Source: Lachnospiraceae bacterium (GTDB taxonomy: Bacteria > Bacillota > Clostridia > Lachnospirales > Lachnospiraceae). Taken from it: 64,000 nt of DNA. A program made the translations under genes and the position numbers. Below the pieces are notes generated by a model that did not search any database, was not told the DNA's origin, and saw only the letters and a program-made list of their open reading frames with translations. The stretch spans positions 43,216-107,215 of the forward strand of contig JAGAOO010000040.1 of the NCBI GenBank assembly GCA_017623675.1, in the 5' to 3' direction. Positions 25,844 through 34,533 of this stretch are shown here, in pieces; the stretch's first letter is position 1; the number at the start of each line of letters is the position of its first letter.

Positions 25844-26635
25844 TTACTGAAGTAATGATAATACGCCCTGGTTAGACTGATTTGCCTGTGCCAACATAGA
25901 CTGTGCAGCCTGCTGTACAATGTTAGACTTGCTGTAGTTAACCATCTCAGCAGCCATATCTGTATCACGGATACGAGATTCAGCATCTGTTAAGTTCTCA
26001 GAGTAGTTCTGTAAGTTGTTAACTGTGTACTCCAAACGGTTCTGAACAGCACCAAGTGCTGAACGCTGAGCAGATACAGACTTAATAGCAGCCTGAACTG
26101 CGCTAATTGTTGCACTTGCAACTGAATGAGTCTTTACAGAATACTTTGTTAAGCTAACTTTTACCTTAACAGAAATCTGCATGTGATCATTTTTGTTAGC
26201 ACCAATCTGAAGAAATCCTTTAAAGCTCTTCAAAGGCTTGCCATTGAACTTAGCACGACTAGAGATTGCATCCAATTCTTCTTTTAACTGATCCATTTCA
26301 TCCTGGATTGTATCACGGTCTTCTGATTCGTTAACATCATTTGCACCTTTAACTGCTAACTCTTCCATTCTCTGAAGGATAGAATGCATTTCATTCATGT
26401 TACCTTCTGCAGTCTGGATTAATGAGATACCATCTTCAGCGTTGTTAACTGCCTGATTCAGACCACGAATCTGTGCTCTCATCTTTTCAGAAATGCTAAG
26501 ACCTGCTGCGTCATCTGCTGCTCTGTTAATCTTGTAGCCAGAAGCTAACTTTTCAGAAGACTTCTTAACTACCTTAACATTCTGACCTAACATTCTGTTT
26601 GTGTTGTTTGCCTGCAAATTGTGTTGTACTACCAT
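25844..26635 (-). CDS. hag: Flagellin (short, 263 residues)
   Basis: Conserved D0/D1 N-terminus (VVQHNLQANNTNRMLGQN, then SGYKINRAADDAAGLSISEK) at 1-140 and C-terminal D1/D0 (SALGAVQNRLEYTVNNLQNY to ANQSNQGVLSLLQ) at about 190-263. Between them are only about 50 residues and no real D2/D3; this part is Lys/Ser/Thr-rich (KVKVSLTKYSVKTHSVAS), possibly a glycosylation target. Length is near that of Bacillus Hag. A strong ribosome site AAGGAGGA lies six bases before the ATG. It has a structured leader, a sigma-28 promoter and its own terminator, as expected for the major filament protein; FliT-like and FliS chaperone genes are upstream. Confidence 0.97.
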   Translation of the reverse strand: MVVQHNLQANNTNRMLGQNVKVVKKSSEKLASGYKINRAADDAAGLSISEKMRAQIRGLNQAVNNAEDGISLIQTAEGNMNEMHSILQRMEELAVKGANDVNESEDRDTIQDEMDQLKEELDAISSRAKFNGKPLKSFKGFLQIGANKNDHMQISVKVKVSLTKYSVKTHSVASATISAVQAAIKSVSAQRSALGAVQNRLEYTVNNLQNYSENLTDAESRIRDTDMAAEMVNYSKSNIVQQAAQSMLAQANQSNQGVLSLLQ

Positions 26636-26740
26636 AATAATTCCTCCTTGAATATAATGTAGCGTCCTTGCTACATGTACTAGAAGCCTCTGGCTTCCGT
26701 TAATTAGTAGTTGGTGTTGATATCTTTATCAACCCTTGTA
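26636..26740 (-). promoter_or_regulatory. Structured hag leader with CsrA-like hairpin
   Basis: The ~105-nt leader has three stem-loops in a row: 26716-26722/26727-26733 (loop AAGA), 26683-26688/26692-26697 (loop AGA), and 26657-26663/26670-26676 with loop AAGGAC. The last shows GGA in a hairpin loop about 30 nt before the start. The ribosome site AAGGAGGA (26642-26649) is a second GGA site. This is the two-site layout of the CsrA-repressed hag leader of Bacillus. csrA and fliW are encoded at 30.3-31.0 kb. Confidence 0.75.
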
Positions 26741-26746
26741 TTATAT

Positions 26747-26773
26747 ATATCGGACGTTTTATCCGATACTTAA
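26747..26773 (-). promoter_or_regulatory. Sigma-28 promoter of hag
   Basis: Minus-strand TTAA (26770-26773), 15-bp spacer, TCCGATAT (26747-26754), close to TAAA-N15-GCCGATAT. The -10 is one arm of a 7-bp inverted repeat (26748-26754/26762-26768). It starts about 20 bp after the stop of the upstream gene. Confidence 0.75.
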
Positions 26774-26792
26774 TACCTGTTTTAAAACTTTT

Positions 26793-27275
26793 TTATTTTT
26801 TTTGATCTAGAAAAATCGAATCCATCGTCTGTCCACCGGACATAGACTTATAATACGATGAAGCTGCTTTTGTAGAAGTCTTCACCTGCCTGATTTCCCG
26901 CTGTTGGTTCGAAAACTTTGCAGAAAGCTTTGTCTTATTTCGCTCCTCTAGTGCCTGCAGTTCTACACTTAAATCTGTGCACTTACGAATCAATCCCTGT
27001 ATATTGGTAATTTCAGCCCGATATTGTTCTTTGTTGTCTTTTAATTCTCGTTCTACGCCACGATATACAGTTTCAAACCCCTGATCCAATTCTGCCAGCT
27101 GTTCCAGAAGGGAATCCTTCTGCTCCATCACTGTTTCAAACCCATCCATATCGAATTCTTCTGCATCTGCCAGTATACTCTGCCGTTTGGTGGCTTCTAA
27201 CAGTGATTGCAGCACCGCTATTTTCTTACTCAGCGATTCTTCCAAAACCCTCATATAACTCTTTGTTGCACTCAT
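26793..27275 (-). CDS. FliT-like flagellar chaperone
   Basis: About 160 residues from the ATG at 27275 (TGAGGATACT before it); an upstream in-frame start would overlap fliS by 43 bp and lacks a ribosome site. The protein is almost wholly helical, with long heptad stretches (KDSLLEQLAELDQGFETVY) and a basic, Ser-rich tail (KTSTKAASSYYKSM). Position directly after fliS, size and helicity fit FliT, which escorts FliD and acts in export control. Sequence similarity of FliT-type proteins is weak, so the name rests on context. A separate FlgN gene is at 36.3 kb. Confidence 0.7.
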   Translation of the reverse strand: MSATKSYMRVLEESLSKKIAVLQSLLEATKRQSILADAEEFDMDGFETVMEQKDSLLEQLAELDQGFETVYRGVERELKDNKEQYRAEITNIQGLIRKCTDLSVELQALEERNKTKLSAKFSNQQREIRQVKTSTKAASSYYKSMSGGQTMDSIFLDQKK

Positions 27276-27292
27276 AGTATCCTCACATTTTC

Positions 27293-27673
27293 CTATGTCC
27301 TTGGTTGTTTTGCCAGACGCATAATTTCCTTCCATGCATCCCGCATATCCCGAATCTGATTCAGTGCTTCTTCCAATATGACAGGATCCTTTTTCATGTT
27401 GGCATCTACCAGTTTACGAAAGATATAATCATAGATAATGTCAAAATCCTCTGCCACCTTATACTTATGGTCAAGTGTGGTTTGCAATTCTACAATAATA
27501 TTACGTGCCTTCTGGATATTAGTATTTGCCTTTTCATAATCCTTATTTTCAATTGCACCCATTGCAATATTGCAGAATTTAATGGCACCTTCATAAAGCA
27601 TCAAGGTTAATTCTGCCGGAGATGCCGTCTCCACTTTTCTTGCTCCATATGCCTGTGCTGCATTCCTTACCAT
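27293..27673 (-). CDS. fliS: Flagellin export chaperone FliS
   Basis: 126 residues, usual FliS length. Typical pattern: AAQAYGARKVETASPAELTLMLYEGAIKFCN at the start (segments match the flagellin-binding four-helix fold) and DYIFRKLVDAN in helix 4. It binds the flagellin C-terminus and keeps it unfolded for export. It lies between fliD and the fliT-like gene. A divergent second FliS-like protein is encoded at 50.5-51.0 kb. Confidence 0.95.
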   Translation of the reverse strand: MVRNAAQAYGARKVETASPAELTLMLYEGAIKFCNIAMGAIENKDYEKANTNIQKARNIIVELQTTLDHKYKVAEDFDIIYDYIFRKLVDANMKKDPVILEEALNQIRDMRDAWKEIMRLAKQPRT

Positions 27674-27695
27674 AGTTTATCTCCTCGTAATTTCC

Positions 27696-29720
27696 TTAAT
27701 TTCCGAATAAGCCGGATAAGCTGGATTGCTGTGCCTGCATCTCAGCCATAGCAGCTTCCATGGCAGCAAACTGTTTGTAGTACTTATCTTCTACCTTATT
27801 CATCTTCTCTTGTAACTTTTTAATCTTATCATCATAATCACTGATAGTCGTATCCATTTCCTTATCATTATAGAAGGTTAAAGCACTGCTTAAATTAGAG
27901 CCTTTCATTGCTTTTTGGAAACTGGTATAGAGTTGATTACCTAAACCGCTTAAGGTTTTAATCAATGCATCCGGATTCTCTTCAATTGCCTTCCGCAGCT
28001 TATCATCCATATCAGCATATTCGGAATCATCTGCATTTCCTTCAATATGAAGCTGTCCATATTCATTCCATTTTCCGGTTACGATACCAAAGGAAGCTAA
28101 GGAATAATTCTTTGTGGTTCCATCTGAACCTGTATAAGCCACAGACTTATTCAGGGTAGCTCGCATAGTAGAAAGCAGCGAACTAATGGTATCATCTCTA
28201 CGAAGCAAAGAAGCTTTGATTTTATCTTCCCATTCTTTTACCTCATCATCAGACATTGCTTCCTTGTCGTCATCAGACAACATTTTATAATCCTTTGCAC
28301 TGTCAGCATTGTAAAGAGTATTCATCTCCTTTACCAGTGCGTTATATTCTTTCACAAAATCTTTTACTGCGTTATAAATCGTATCCGTATCTGTTGACAC
28401 CGTCAAGTGAATTGGATTGTCCTTTATGATATTTCCTGCATCATCCTTGGTTACTGTCACATCGTTCACCGTAAAGTTCAGTCCGTTCAAGCTGAAATTA
28501 TTGGATGACTGCCGGAAGGTTGCACCATTGTATACTACAATTGCATCTGTCGCATCCACTTTCGTTGCCGATGCCGCATCCAAACCAAGTGTAGTCAATG
28601 CATTACTGCTGTCTGCTGTTAGTTCAAAATCAAAATCAGCTCCGGATTCCGTAGAATTTACAAAGAACCGTCCCTGTTTCTCATCATAATTAGCCGCCAC
28701 GCCCATCTTGGAAAATTCTTTTGCCAGTCCGGATAACGTTGTATTCTGGTCAATGGTAAAGTTATATTCTTTCAGGTTGCTTCCTGTACCCACCTTCATA
28801 GTAAAAGTAGTTCCATTGACAATTCCCATATCTGTCAGTTTCGTACTACCGGTTACCGCTGCCGGTGTATCTGATACCTTAGTTACATTGAACGCATTAT
28901 TCATGGTCAAGATATTATCACCGGTATCATTGGTCTGCCGGCTGACTGTCACACCAGTTTCACTAATACCCAATGCCGTTGCGGAAGCTTCGTCAGTAGC
29001 TTTCAACGTATAATTAATACCATTTTCATATCCGGTCACTTTACCTTCGGCATCTTTTACAGGGGTTGCGGTATTGTTCGTGAACTCCAAACCACCTCTT
29101 GCAGCATTATAACTAACAGTCATATTGATACCTTCATCCGCAAGCGACTGATTCATATTATCAATCATACTCTGTAAGGTACCATCTGCTCCTACCTGGG
29201 CAGTAATCGTTTTGGTAATGGTCTGCTCGTTACCATCTACATCCTTCGTTACGTAAGAGATATCAAAACTCTTGCCATTCAAATCAATGGCATTGCCTTT
29301 CGCATCTACCAAATCCGATACCTGAACATCCGCATTTTCACTTGCCACATAAGAAGTCGTATTAAATGCTTTCCCTTTCAGACTGTCACCGGTTAAATAT
29401 GCTGAACTTGCTACCTGCTTCACAGATACGGTATGTGCTCCGGTCACTGCGTTATTACTGGTCGAAACCTTAATCTTAGAATCATCAGATGCTTCTACCT
29501 TCTTAGCTTTATAAGTTCCTACCGATTTGAATTTACTCAACGCACCTGTATAGAAGGAATACAATTTGGTGTTCAGAGACGACCATGCTTCTTTCTTCCA
29601 TTTTAACTTTGTCTGTTCATTCTTAGCATTATCTACTTTTGTCTTATGACCACTAATCATCTGTGTGATGATTGTTTCAGTATCTAAGCCGGAAACCAGA
29701 CCTGTCATTCTCATTCCCAT
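27696..29720 (-). CDS. fliD: Flagellar filament cap protein FliD
   Basis: 674 residues. N-terminal FliD_N: MRMTGLVSGLDTETIITQM, KWKKEAWSSLNTKLY and VKQVASSAYLTG at about 85-115. Flagellin-IN and Ig-like middle part, then FliD_C with VKDFVKEYNALVKEMNTLY (about 455-473) and a terminal coiled coil (YDDKIKKLQEKMNKVEDKYY). It caps the growing filament and is secreted through the flagellar export apparatus. AGGAGGGG precedes the ATG. It is the second gene of a flaG-fliD-fliS-fliT operon. Confidence 0.97.
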   Translation of the reverse strand: MGMRMTGLVSGLDTETIITQMISGHKTKVDNAKNEQTKLKWKKEAWSSLNTKLYSFYTGALSKFKSVGTYKAKKVEASDDSKIKVSTSNNAVTGAHTVSVKQVASSAYLTGDSLKGKAFNTTSYVASENADVQVSDLVDAKGNAIDLNGKSFDISYVTKDVDGNEQTITKTITAQVGADGTLQSMIDNMNQSLADEGINMTVSYNAARGGLEFTNNTATPVKDAEGKVTGYENGINYTLKATDEASATALGISETGVTVSRQTNDTGDNILTMNNAFNVTKVSDTPAAVTGSTKLTDMGIVNGTTFTMKVGTGSNLKEYNFTIDQNTTLSGLAKEFSKMGVAANYDEKQGRFFVNSTESGADFDFELTADSSNALTTLGLDAASATKVDATDAIVVYNGATFRQSSNNFSLNGLNFTVNDVTVTKDDAGNIIKDNPIHLTVSTDTDTIYNAVKDFVKEYNALVKEMNTLYNADSAKDYKMLSDDDKEAMSDDEVKEWEDKIKASLLRRDDTISSLLSTMRATLNKSVAYTGSDGTTKNYSLASFGIVTGKWNEYGQLHIEGNADDSEYADMDDKLRKAIEENPDALIKTLSGLGNQLYTSFQKAMKGSNLSSALTFYNDKEMDTTISDYDDKIKKLQEKMNKVEDKYYKQFAAMEAAMAEMQAQQSSLSGLFGN

Positions 29721-29737
29721 AACAATCCCCTCCTGTT

Positions 29738-30187
29738 CTAACGTTTTTCATCCACCAAGATACCAGCTAACTCTAAGGTTTTTGCAATCATATCCAAGGT
29801 TTTCTCCGGTGGGATTTCCCGGATAACTTCTCCGGATTCCTGATCCAATACTTTGATGGAAATCCGTTTTGTTTCTTCATGATAAGAGAATTGACACTCT
29901 GTATGAGTCGGGCGTATCTTTGTATTAATATCCCGCAGAGCACTCTCTACTTTTTCCTTTGACACTTCCTGAATCGGAACTCCATCGTTATACATCTGCT
30001 CCTGTGGGTTCTGATTCTCATTGTTATTGTTGGCATTACTGCCTTCTGTCGGTTTTGCAACCTTTGCATAGTTTTCTGCAACCGCTGTTACAGACTGTAC
30101 ACTTGTTACCTCCGGTGCCGTCGTCTTCGTATTCAGACTCCGGACACTGCTGGATGCTACACTTGATTCAATTCCACCTATTCCCAT
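29738..30187 (-). CDS. flaG: Flagellar protein FlaG
   Basis: 149 residues from the ATG at 30187 (GGAGG eight bases upstream; a GTG nine bases earlier overlaps it). The C-terminal FlaG domain is clear: VESALRDINTKIRPTHTECQF, then EETKRISIKVLDQESGEVIREIPPEK and DMIAKTLELAGILVDEKR. The N-terminal half is Asn/Thr/Ser-rich and disordered. FlaG affects filament length. First gene of the cap operon under a sigma-28 promoter. Confidence 0.92.
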   Translation of the reverse strand: MGIGGIESSVASSSVRSLNTKTTAPEVTSVQSVTAVAENYAKVAKPTEGSNANNNNENQNPQEQMYNDGVPIQEVSKEKVESALRDINTKIRPTHTECQFSYHEETKRISIKVLDQESGEVIREIPPEKTLDMIAKTLELAGILVDEKR

Positions 30188-30264
30188 GTCCTTCACCTCC
30201 GTGTGAATATCTGATTTATTGTTCTTTCAATAAAAAGATAATAGCAAAGCTATTGTTAACTACT

Positions 30265-30292
30265 ATATCGGTCTTTCCCTTCAATATATTAA
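30265..30292 (-). promoter_or_regulatory. Sigma-28 promoter of flaG-fliD-fliS operon
   Basis: Minus-strand ACCGATAT (30265-30272), with TTAAT (TTAA at 30289-30292) 15-16 bp upstream, matching the hag promoter pattern. The leader also carries a small inverted repeat, AATAGC-AAA-GCTATT (30240-30254). Confidence 0.7.
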
Positions 30293-30334
30293 CACATTTC
30301 TTTGCTTTTTTCTATAAATTCAAAAGGAGATGCC

Positions 30335-30553
30335 TTACAGCAACCCCTTTAGTGCCTCCACTGCATTTGCCTGCTGGATGGCTTCCTGATTGGCCTCCTT
30401 AATCTGCATATAAAGTTCCTTCCGATATACGGGTACAGACTTTGGTGCAGTAATACCAATCTTCACCTGTTCTCCTTTTATTTCCAGGATTGTGATTTCA
30501 ATATCATTTCCTAATACAATGGCTTCGTTTTGTTTTCTGGATAATGCTAACAT
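30335..30553 (-). CDS. csrA: Carbon storage regulator CsrA
   Basis: 72 residues from the ATG at 30553 (AGGTGAG upstream; an in-frame GTG two codons earlier overlaps the fliW stop). Typical CsrA: MLALSRKQNEAIVLGNDIEITILEIKGE and VKIGITAPKSVPVYRKELY in segments, with the RNA-binding LxLSR edge strand and the VPVYRKEL motif. It binds GGA hairpins in mRNA leaders; in Bacillus it represses hag translation and is sequestered by FliW. It is coupled to fliW. Confidence 0.96.
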   Translation of the reverse strand: MLALSRKQNEAIVLGNDIEITILEIKGEQVKIGITAPKSVPVYRKELYMQIKEANQEAIQQANAVEALKGLL

Positions 30554-30555
30554 AA

Positions 30556-31014
30556 TCACTCACCTGCTTTCTTTTTCTGTATTGCATTATATACATTGAA
30601 TTTTGATTCATATTCCGGATTCTCAACAATAATCTGTCCACCCTTACAGGTTGCGGAATTAATCACAATCGGCGCCTTCATATTCGCCGTCACCTTGGTT
30701 ACATCTGAGGAAATAATCAGCGTCAACAATACAATAATATCCTCATCCTTCGGATTATCAATTGGTTCCAACAAGGCATCCTCAATAATCGGATTATATT
30801 CCTCCAGAATGGCAAAAGGTTCAATCACCGGCAACGCCAAGTATGGGTCCTCCATAGACTGTAACCAACGAATGGCTGTATCTTCACCCTTTTCCACATC
30901 GTAAATGATTGCAAACTTGTGCTTATCTTCAATTCCGATAATTCCATTTGGAAAATCCAGCACCTTATCATCATCAATTGTAACTTCCCCAAATAATCTT
31001 GTTTGTGCTACCAT
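30556..31014 (-). CDS. fliW: Flagellar assembly factor FliW
   Basis: 152 residues. Family pattern: TRLFGEVTIDDDKVLDFPNGI, WLQSMEDPYLALPVIEP, LLTLIISSDVTKVTANMKAP and GGQIIVENPEYESKFNVY, in the usual order. FliW binds CsrA allosterically and binds flagellin, releasing CsrA when flagellin accumulates. The gene follows flgL and is directly upstream of csrA, as in Bacillus. AAAGGAG precedes the ATG. Confidence 0.96.
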   Translation of the reverse strand: MVAQTRLFGEVTIDDDKVLDFPNGIIGIEDKHKFAIIYDVEKGEDTAIRWLQSMEDPYLALPVIEPFAILEEYNPIIEDALLEPIDNPKDEDIIVLLTLIISSDVTKVTANMKAPIVINSATCKGGQIIVENPEYESKFNVYNAIQKKKAGE

Positions 31015-31109
31015 ACCATTTCTCCTTTTCTGCTTATTCCTTAAAATCTGCTTTCTGCAATTCCACCCATATTCTTTATGTTATCCATACTCCTATTGTT
31101 ACGGATTTC

Positions 31110-32618
31110 TTATAAGAAGTCAAGCAAAGACTTCTGAAGAACATTACCGGTAATCTGTAAAGCAGCGCCATATACTGTCGCAACAGATGCATACTCAATG
31201 GCCTTATCCTCATAATCTACCTCTTCATTGGCAGACATCAAATCCGTAAAATTAATATATTGATCTGATACTCTGTCGGCAATCATATCCAGCTTCGCCG
31301 TTCTGGCACCGGAATCAGATTGTAATGCTGTAACATCTGTCTGAAAATCCTGAAAAACAGAAATATGCTGATTAAACAATTCTTGCATTTCCTGATTTTT
31401 CATCTTTACTTCATTTTCCGCATCTGTAATCATATAGTTAATCTGTTCAATAGCTGTCGAATTATTGGAATACTTTGGATTCGTTAACAATCCCTTCAGT
31501 TCTGCAAGTCGCTTTTCTGCATCTGCCACTTCCTCTACCTTATTTGCTAATTCATCAATGGCCCGACCCATATCATGGGTAATCAAATCCCTTCCCAAGG
31601 TATTCACCCGTATCATCTGATTAAAGTTTACTTCATATTCAATTTTCTGGTCATCCTCTGTAATCTCAAAATCTACCGTTTCCCCGGTACTTTTATCGGT
31701 CTGAGCACAATTAAAATAGTGCTCCGGGCGCAAATCATTCTGTTTAAACGTTTCCTTTGTGTAATCAATGGTTATGCTGTCTGAATTCTGCATATTAGAG
31801 TATACATTTATTCCGAACACAATCTCTCCAGTTTCCGGAATGTATCGTACTTCATCATCACCTAAATTCTTATAATAGTCTTCCTTCTGCGTACTTGTCA
31901 TTGTGCTGTTAATGGTTACCGTCTGTTCATTACCGGCTGCATCCACATATTTCAACGTTGGTGCCGTCCCTTCTGATAATGTATCATAAGACATACGCAA
32001 ACGGTATACCGTCTGCTGCTCCGGGTAAGCATCTGTACCATATGTTAATGTGTTGTTCAGATACTTGTCCAAATCCGCAGGGTCCACTGCATTGACAGTC
32101 ACCTTTTTCACATCGATACGGCTGCTGTCCAGTTTCTCTGTGATGGCATAAGAATACTTGGTAGCTTCTGTCGCATTGAACACAAGACTGGTATCTGTCT
32201 TATAGCCGGAAAAAATATAACGCCCCGCATAAGTTGCATTTCCTTCCGAATAAATCATATCCTTATAAGAACGAATGGTTTCGGCAATGGATGAACGGTC
32301 ATTATTATTAAAAGAATCCGTTGAACCTTGGGTACAATATCCCGACATATACTCAATGTAATTCGAAATACTGGTAATGGAATTCTCTGTTAATTCCATC
32401 CAGGAATTTGCATCCTTGATATTTTTTTCTTTATATTGTTCCAGCTGACTAACTGTATTTCTCAGTTTTAATGCCCGCACTGCCACAACCGGATCTTCGC
32501 TGGCGCGTTGAATCTTTTGACCGGTTGTCAACTGCTGAGTCAGGGTATCTACTCTTCTTGTACTGGTCTGTAAATTCCGTAAGGAATTATTACTAATCAT
32601 TTGATTGGTTACTCGCAT
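31110..32618 (-). CDS. flgL: Flagellar hook-filament junction protein FlgL
   Basis: 502 residues. N-terminal flagellin-like region MRVTNQMISNNSLRNLQTST and TTGQKIQRASEDPVVAVRAL, and C-terminal helices ending YASVATVYGAALQITGNVLQ. The central region (about 150-350) is a beta-rich insertion. FlgL joins the hook (via FlgK) to the filament. It lies 11 bp after flgK in the flgM operon. Confidence 0.95.
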   Translation of the reverse strand: MRVTNQMISNNSLRNLQTSTRRVDTLTQQLTTGQKIQRASEDPVVAVRALKLRNTVSQLEQYKEKNIKDANSWMELTENSITSISNYIEYMSGYCTQGSTDSFNNNDRSSIAETIRSYKDMIYSEGNATYAGRYIFSGYKTDTSLVFNATEATKYSYAITEKLDSSRIDVKKVTVNAVDPADLDKYLNNTLTYGTDAYPEQQTVYRLRMSYDTLSEGTAPTLKYVDAAGNEQTVTINSTMTSTQKEDYYKNLGDDEVRYIPETGEIVFGINVYSNMQNSDSITIDYTKETFKQNDLRPEHYFNCAQTDKSTGETVDFEITEDDQKIEYEVNFNQMIRVNTLGRDLITHDMGRAIDELANKVEEVADAEKRLAELKGLLTNPKYSNNSTAIEQINYMITDAENEVKMKNQEMQELFNQHISVFQDFQTDVTALQSDSGARTAKLDMIADRVSDQYINFTDLMSANEEVDYEDKAIEYASVATVYGAALQITGNVLQKSLLDFL

Positions 32619-32629
32619 ATGCGTCCCTC

Positions 32630-34504
32630 CTAAACTCCGGTAGAATTAATCAGTCTGTCATAAATCTCATCCAATACCGACATTACCTTGCAGGCAAGGT
32701 TGTATCCATTCTGTTGTACAATCAGGCTGGATGCTTCCTCATTCATATCCACACTGGATTCTGACAAACGTTGTTGATTAATGCTATATACAATATTGTC
32801 CTGATGTTCCATGGATGTTTGACATTTCTTCGTCTGAACACCTAATGTAGAAATAATGGATTCCAAATACTGATGTGGGGTTCCCTGCTTAAAAATGCTT
32901 GTATCTGTTAAGCTTGCCTGTATCTGCTTCAACAAATCACAATTTTCCACATTTCCCTGTTCAATCGCCCGGTCTATGGATACCACTACCTTATTCGGAT
33001 CTTTCATAACAGCATCATTAATATCCCAATTCAGTACAGTCAGACGATAGTACGAAACACCCTTTGAGGAAAAGCTGGTGTCGCCGGTTGTTGCTGATAA
33101 GTTAAAGTTTTCACCATTCACATCTAATGCGTTCAGCATATCCAAGCCTTGTTCTCCATCAGCATCTACACCGGAGGTACAGATGTCATTAATATATCTG
33201 GAAAAGGTTCGGACAAATTCATTCAGCTTTGACATGTAGTATGGAATTCCTTCAAAATCCACGTTATTTCCAATTCTTGCAGTTACACCGGTATGAATAT
33301 CCGCCGGGTCCGCCGGAACCTGTGAGATTCCATCTGCTGCCAACACTTTCAGATTATGAAAGGTATAACCGGTAATTTCACCGGTTGCATTATCATACTG
33401 TGCTTCGAAATCATCAAAATAGTAATCTGTATCGTGTATCCGAATCTTACCTTCATCAACAATATTCAACGAATTCAAGGTAAATGCCTTGTCCGTCTCC
33501 ATCGTTACAAAGGTTCCCTGAGCATCGGTTCCGGTATTCGTTGTTTTTCCAACAAATCCATGATTGTTATTACCATCACGTACAGCCACTAAGCCCGCCA
33601 GTTTTCCTGTCAGAGTCGGACTTGAGATACTAAAAGAATCTCCCGGTGTACCATCCGTATTCTTCCATGCCAATTCGTAAAGTCCGTCTACATCTGTAGC
33701 ATTCACCTTTTCATCTCTTGGCACTGCCATTAATTGTCTGCATTGCAAATCATCTACCAATACTTCTCCGTTGATTCGGACAATATAGCGTGTAGCTCCG
33801 GAGTCATGTCCGTCCTCCGCTATAATTGGTTGCTCTTCCGCAGTTACATTGACAATCTCAGACAACTGATCTATCAGTAAAAGTCTCTGATCCCGCAAAT
33901 CGTTGGCATTTCCATCCCGAATTTCAATATTATTAATCTGATCATTTAATGTAAATATCTGCTTAGCAATGGAATTTATCTCATCCACCCGAACAACAAT
34001 CTCGTCATTTAAACTCTTCTGTGAATTCTGAAGATTGTTGGCAAGCTCATTAAATAATTCTGTGTAGCTTTGAAAATCATTGACATACTGTACTCTGGTT
34101 GTTGCACTGGATGGGTCATCTGCCAAGTCTTTCATGGCATTCTGAAGATTCGTTAACAAGGTTGTATATCCGGTTGCAGAATTCATTTCATTAAAATATG
34201 TTTCAATCTCATAAGAATAATCATATTTGCTTCCGTATTCTCCACCCAGACTGTTATTGTTCCAATACTTCACATCATAATAGGAATTACGAATCTGTTC
34301 GACCCCAAGCATGGTAACACCGGTCCCCTGCATGCCTGCAGAATTACCCAGGCGCAAGGCATTGGATGCCTGACTGACTACCTTCTGTCTGGAATACCCT
34401 TTTGTCTCCGCATTTGTAACATTATGGACTGTTGTATTCATCGCTGCCTGATAATAATTCAAACCGGATTTTGTTGTATTTAATCCTAAAAATGTTGACG
34501 CCAT
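32630..34504 (-). CDS. flgK: Flagellar hook-associated protein FlgK (copy 1)
   Basis: 624 residues. N-terminal rod/hook motif (FLGLNTTKSGLNYYQAAMNT, NVTNAETKGYSRQKV) and C-terminal DMNEEASSLIVQQNGYNLACKVMSVLDE. Central beta domain at about 300-420. FlgK is the first junction protein. It is adjacent to a second FlgK gene; the two share the termini but differ in the middle, so this is an old duplication. Confidence 0.93.
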   Translation of the reverse strand: MASTFLGLNTTKSGLNYYQAAMNTTVHNVTNAETKGYSRQKVVSQASNALRLGNSAGMQGTGVTMLGVEQIRNSYYDVKYWNNNSLGGEYGSKYDYSYEIETYFNEMNSATGYTTLLTNLQNAMKDLADDPSSATTRVQYVNDFQSYTELFNELANNLQNSQKSLNDEIVVRVDEINSIAKQIFTLNDQINNIEIRDGNANDLRDQRLLLIDQLSEIVNVTAEEQPIIAEDGHDSGATRYIVRINGEVLVDDLQCRQLMAVPRDEKVNATDVDGLYELAWKNTDGTPGDSFSISSPTLTGKLAGLVAVRDGNNNHGFVGKTTNTGTDAQGTFVTMETDKAFTLNSLNIVDEGKIRIHDTDYYFDDFEAQYDNATGEITGYTFHNLKVLAADGISQVPADPADIHTGVTARIGNNVDFEGIPYYMSKLNEFVRTFSRYINDICTSGVDADGEQGLDMLNALDVNGENFNLSATTGDTSFSSKGVSYYRLTVLNWDINDAVMKDPNKVVVSIDRAIEQGNVENCDLLKQIQASLTDTSIFKQGTPHQYLESIISTLGVQTKKCQTSMEHQDNIVYSINQQRLSESSVDMNEEASSLIVQQNGYNLACKVMSVLDEIYDRLINSTGV

Positions 34505-34533
34505 GTTTTCACATCCTTTGTCCTAATTTCCAA

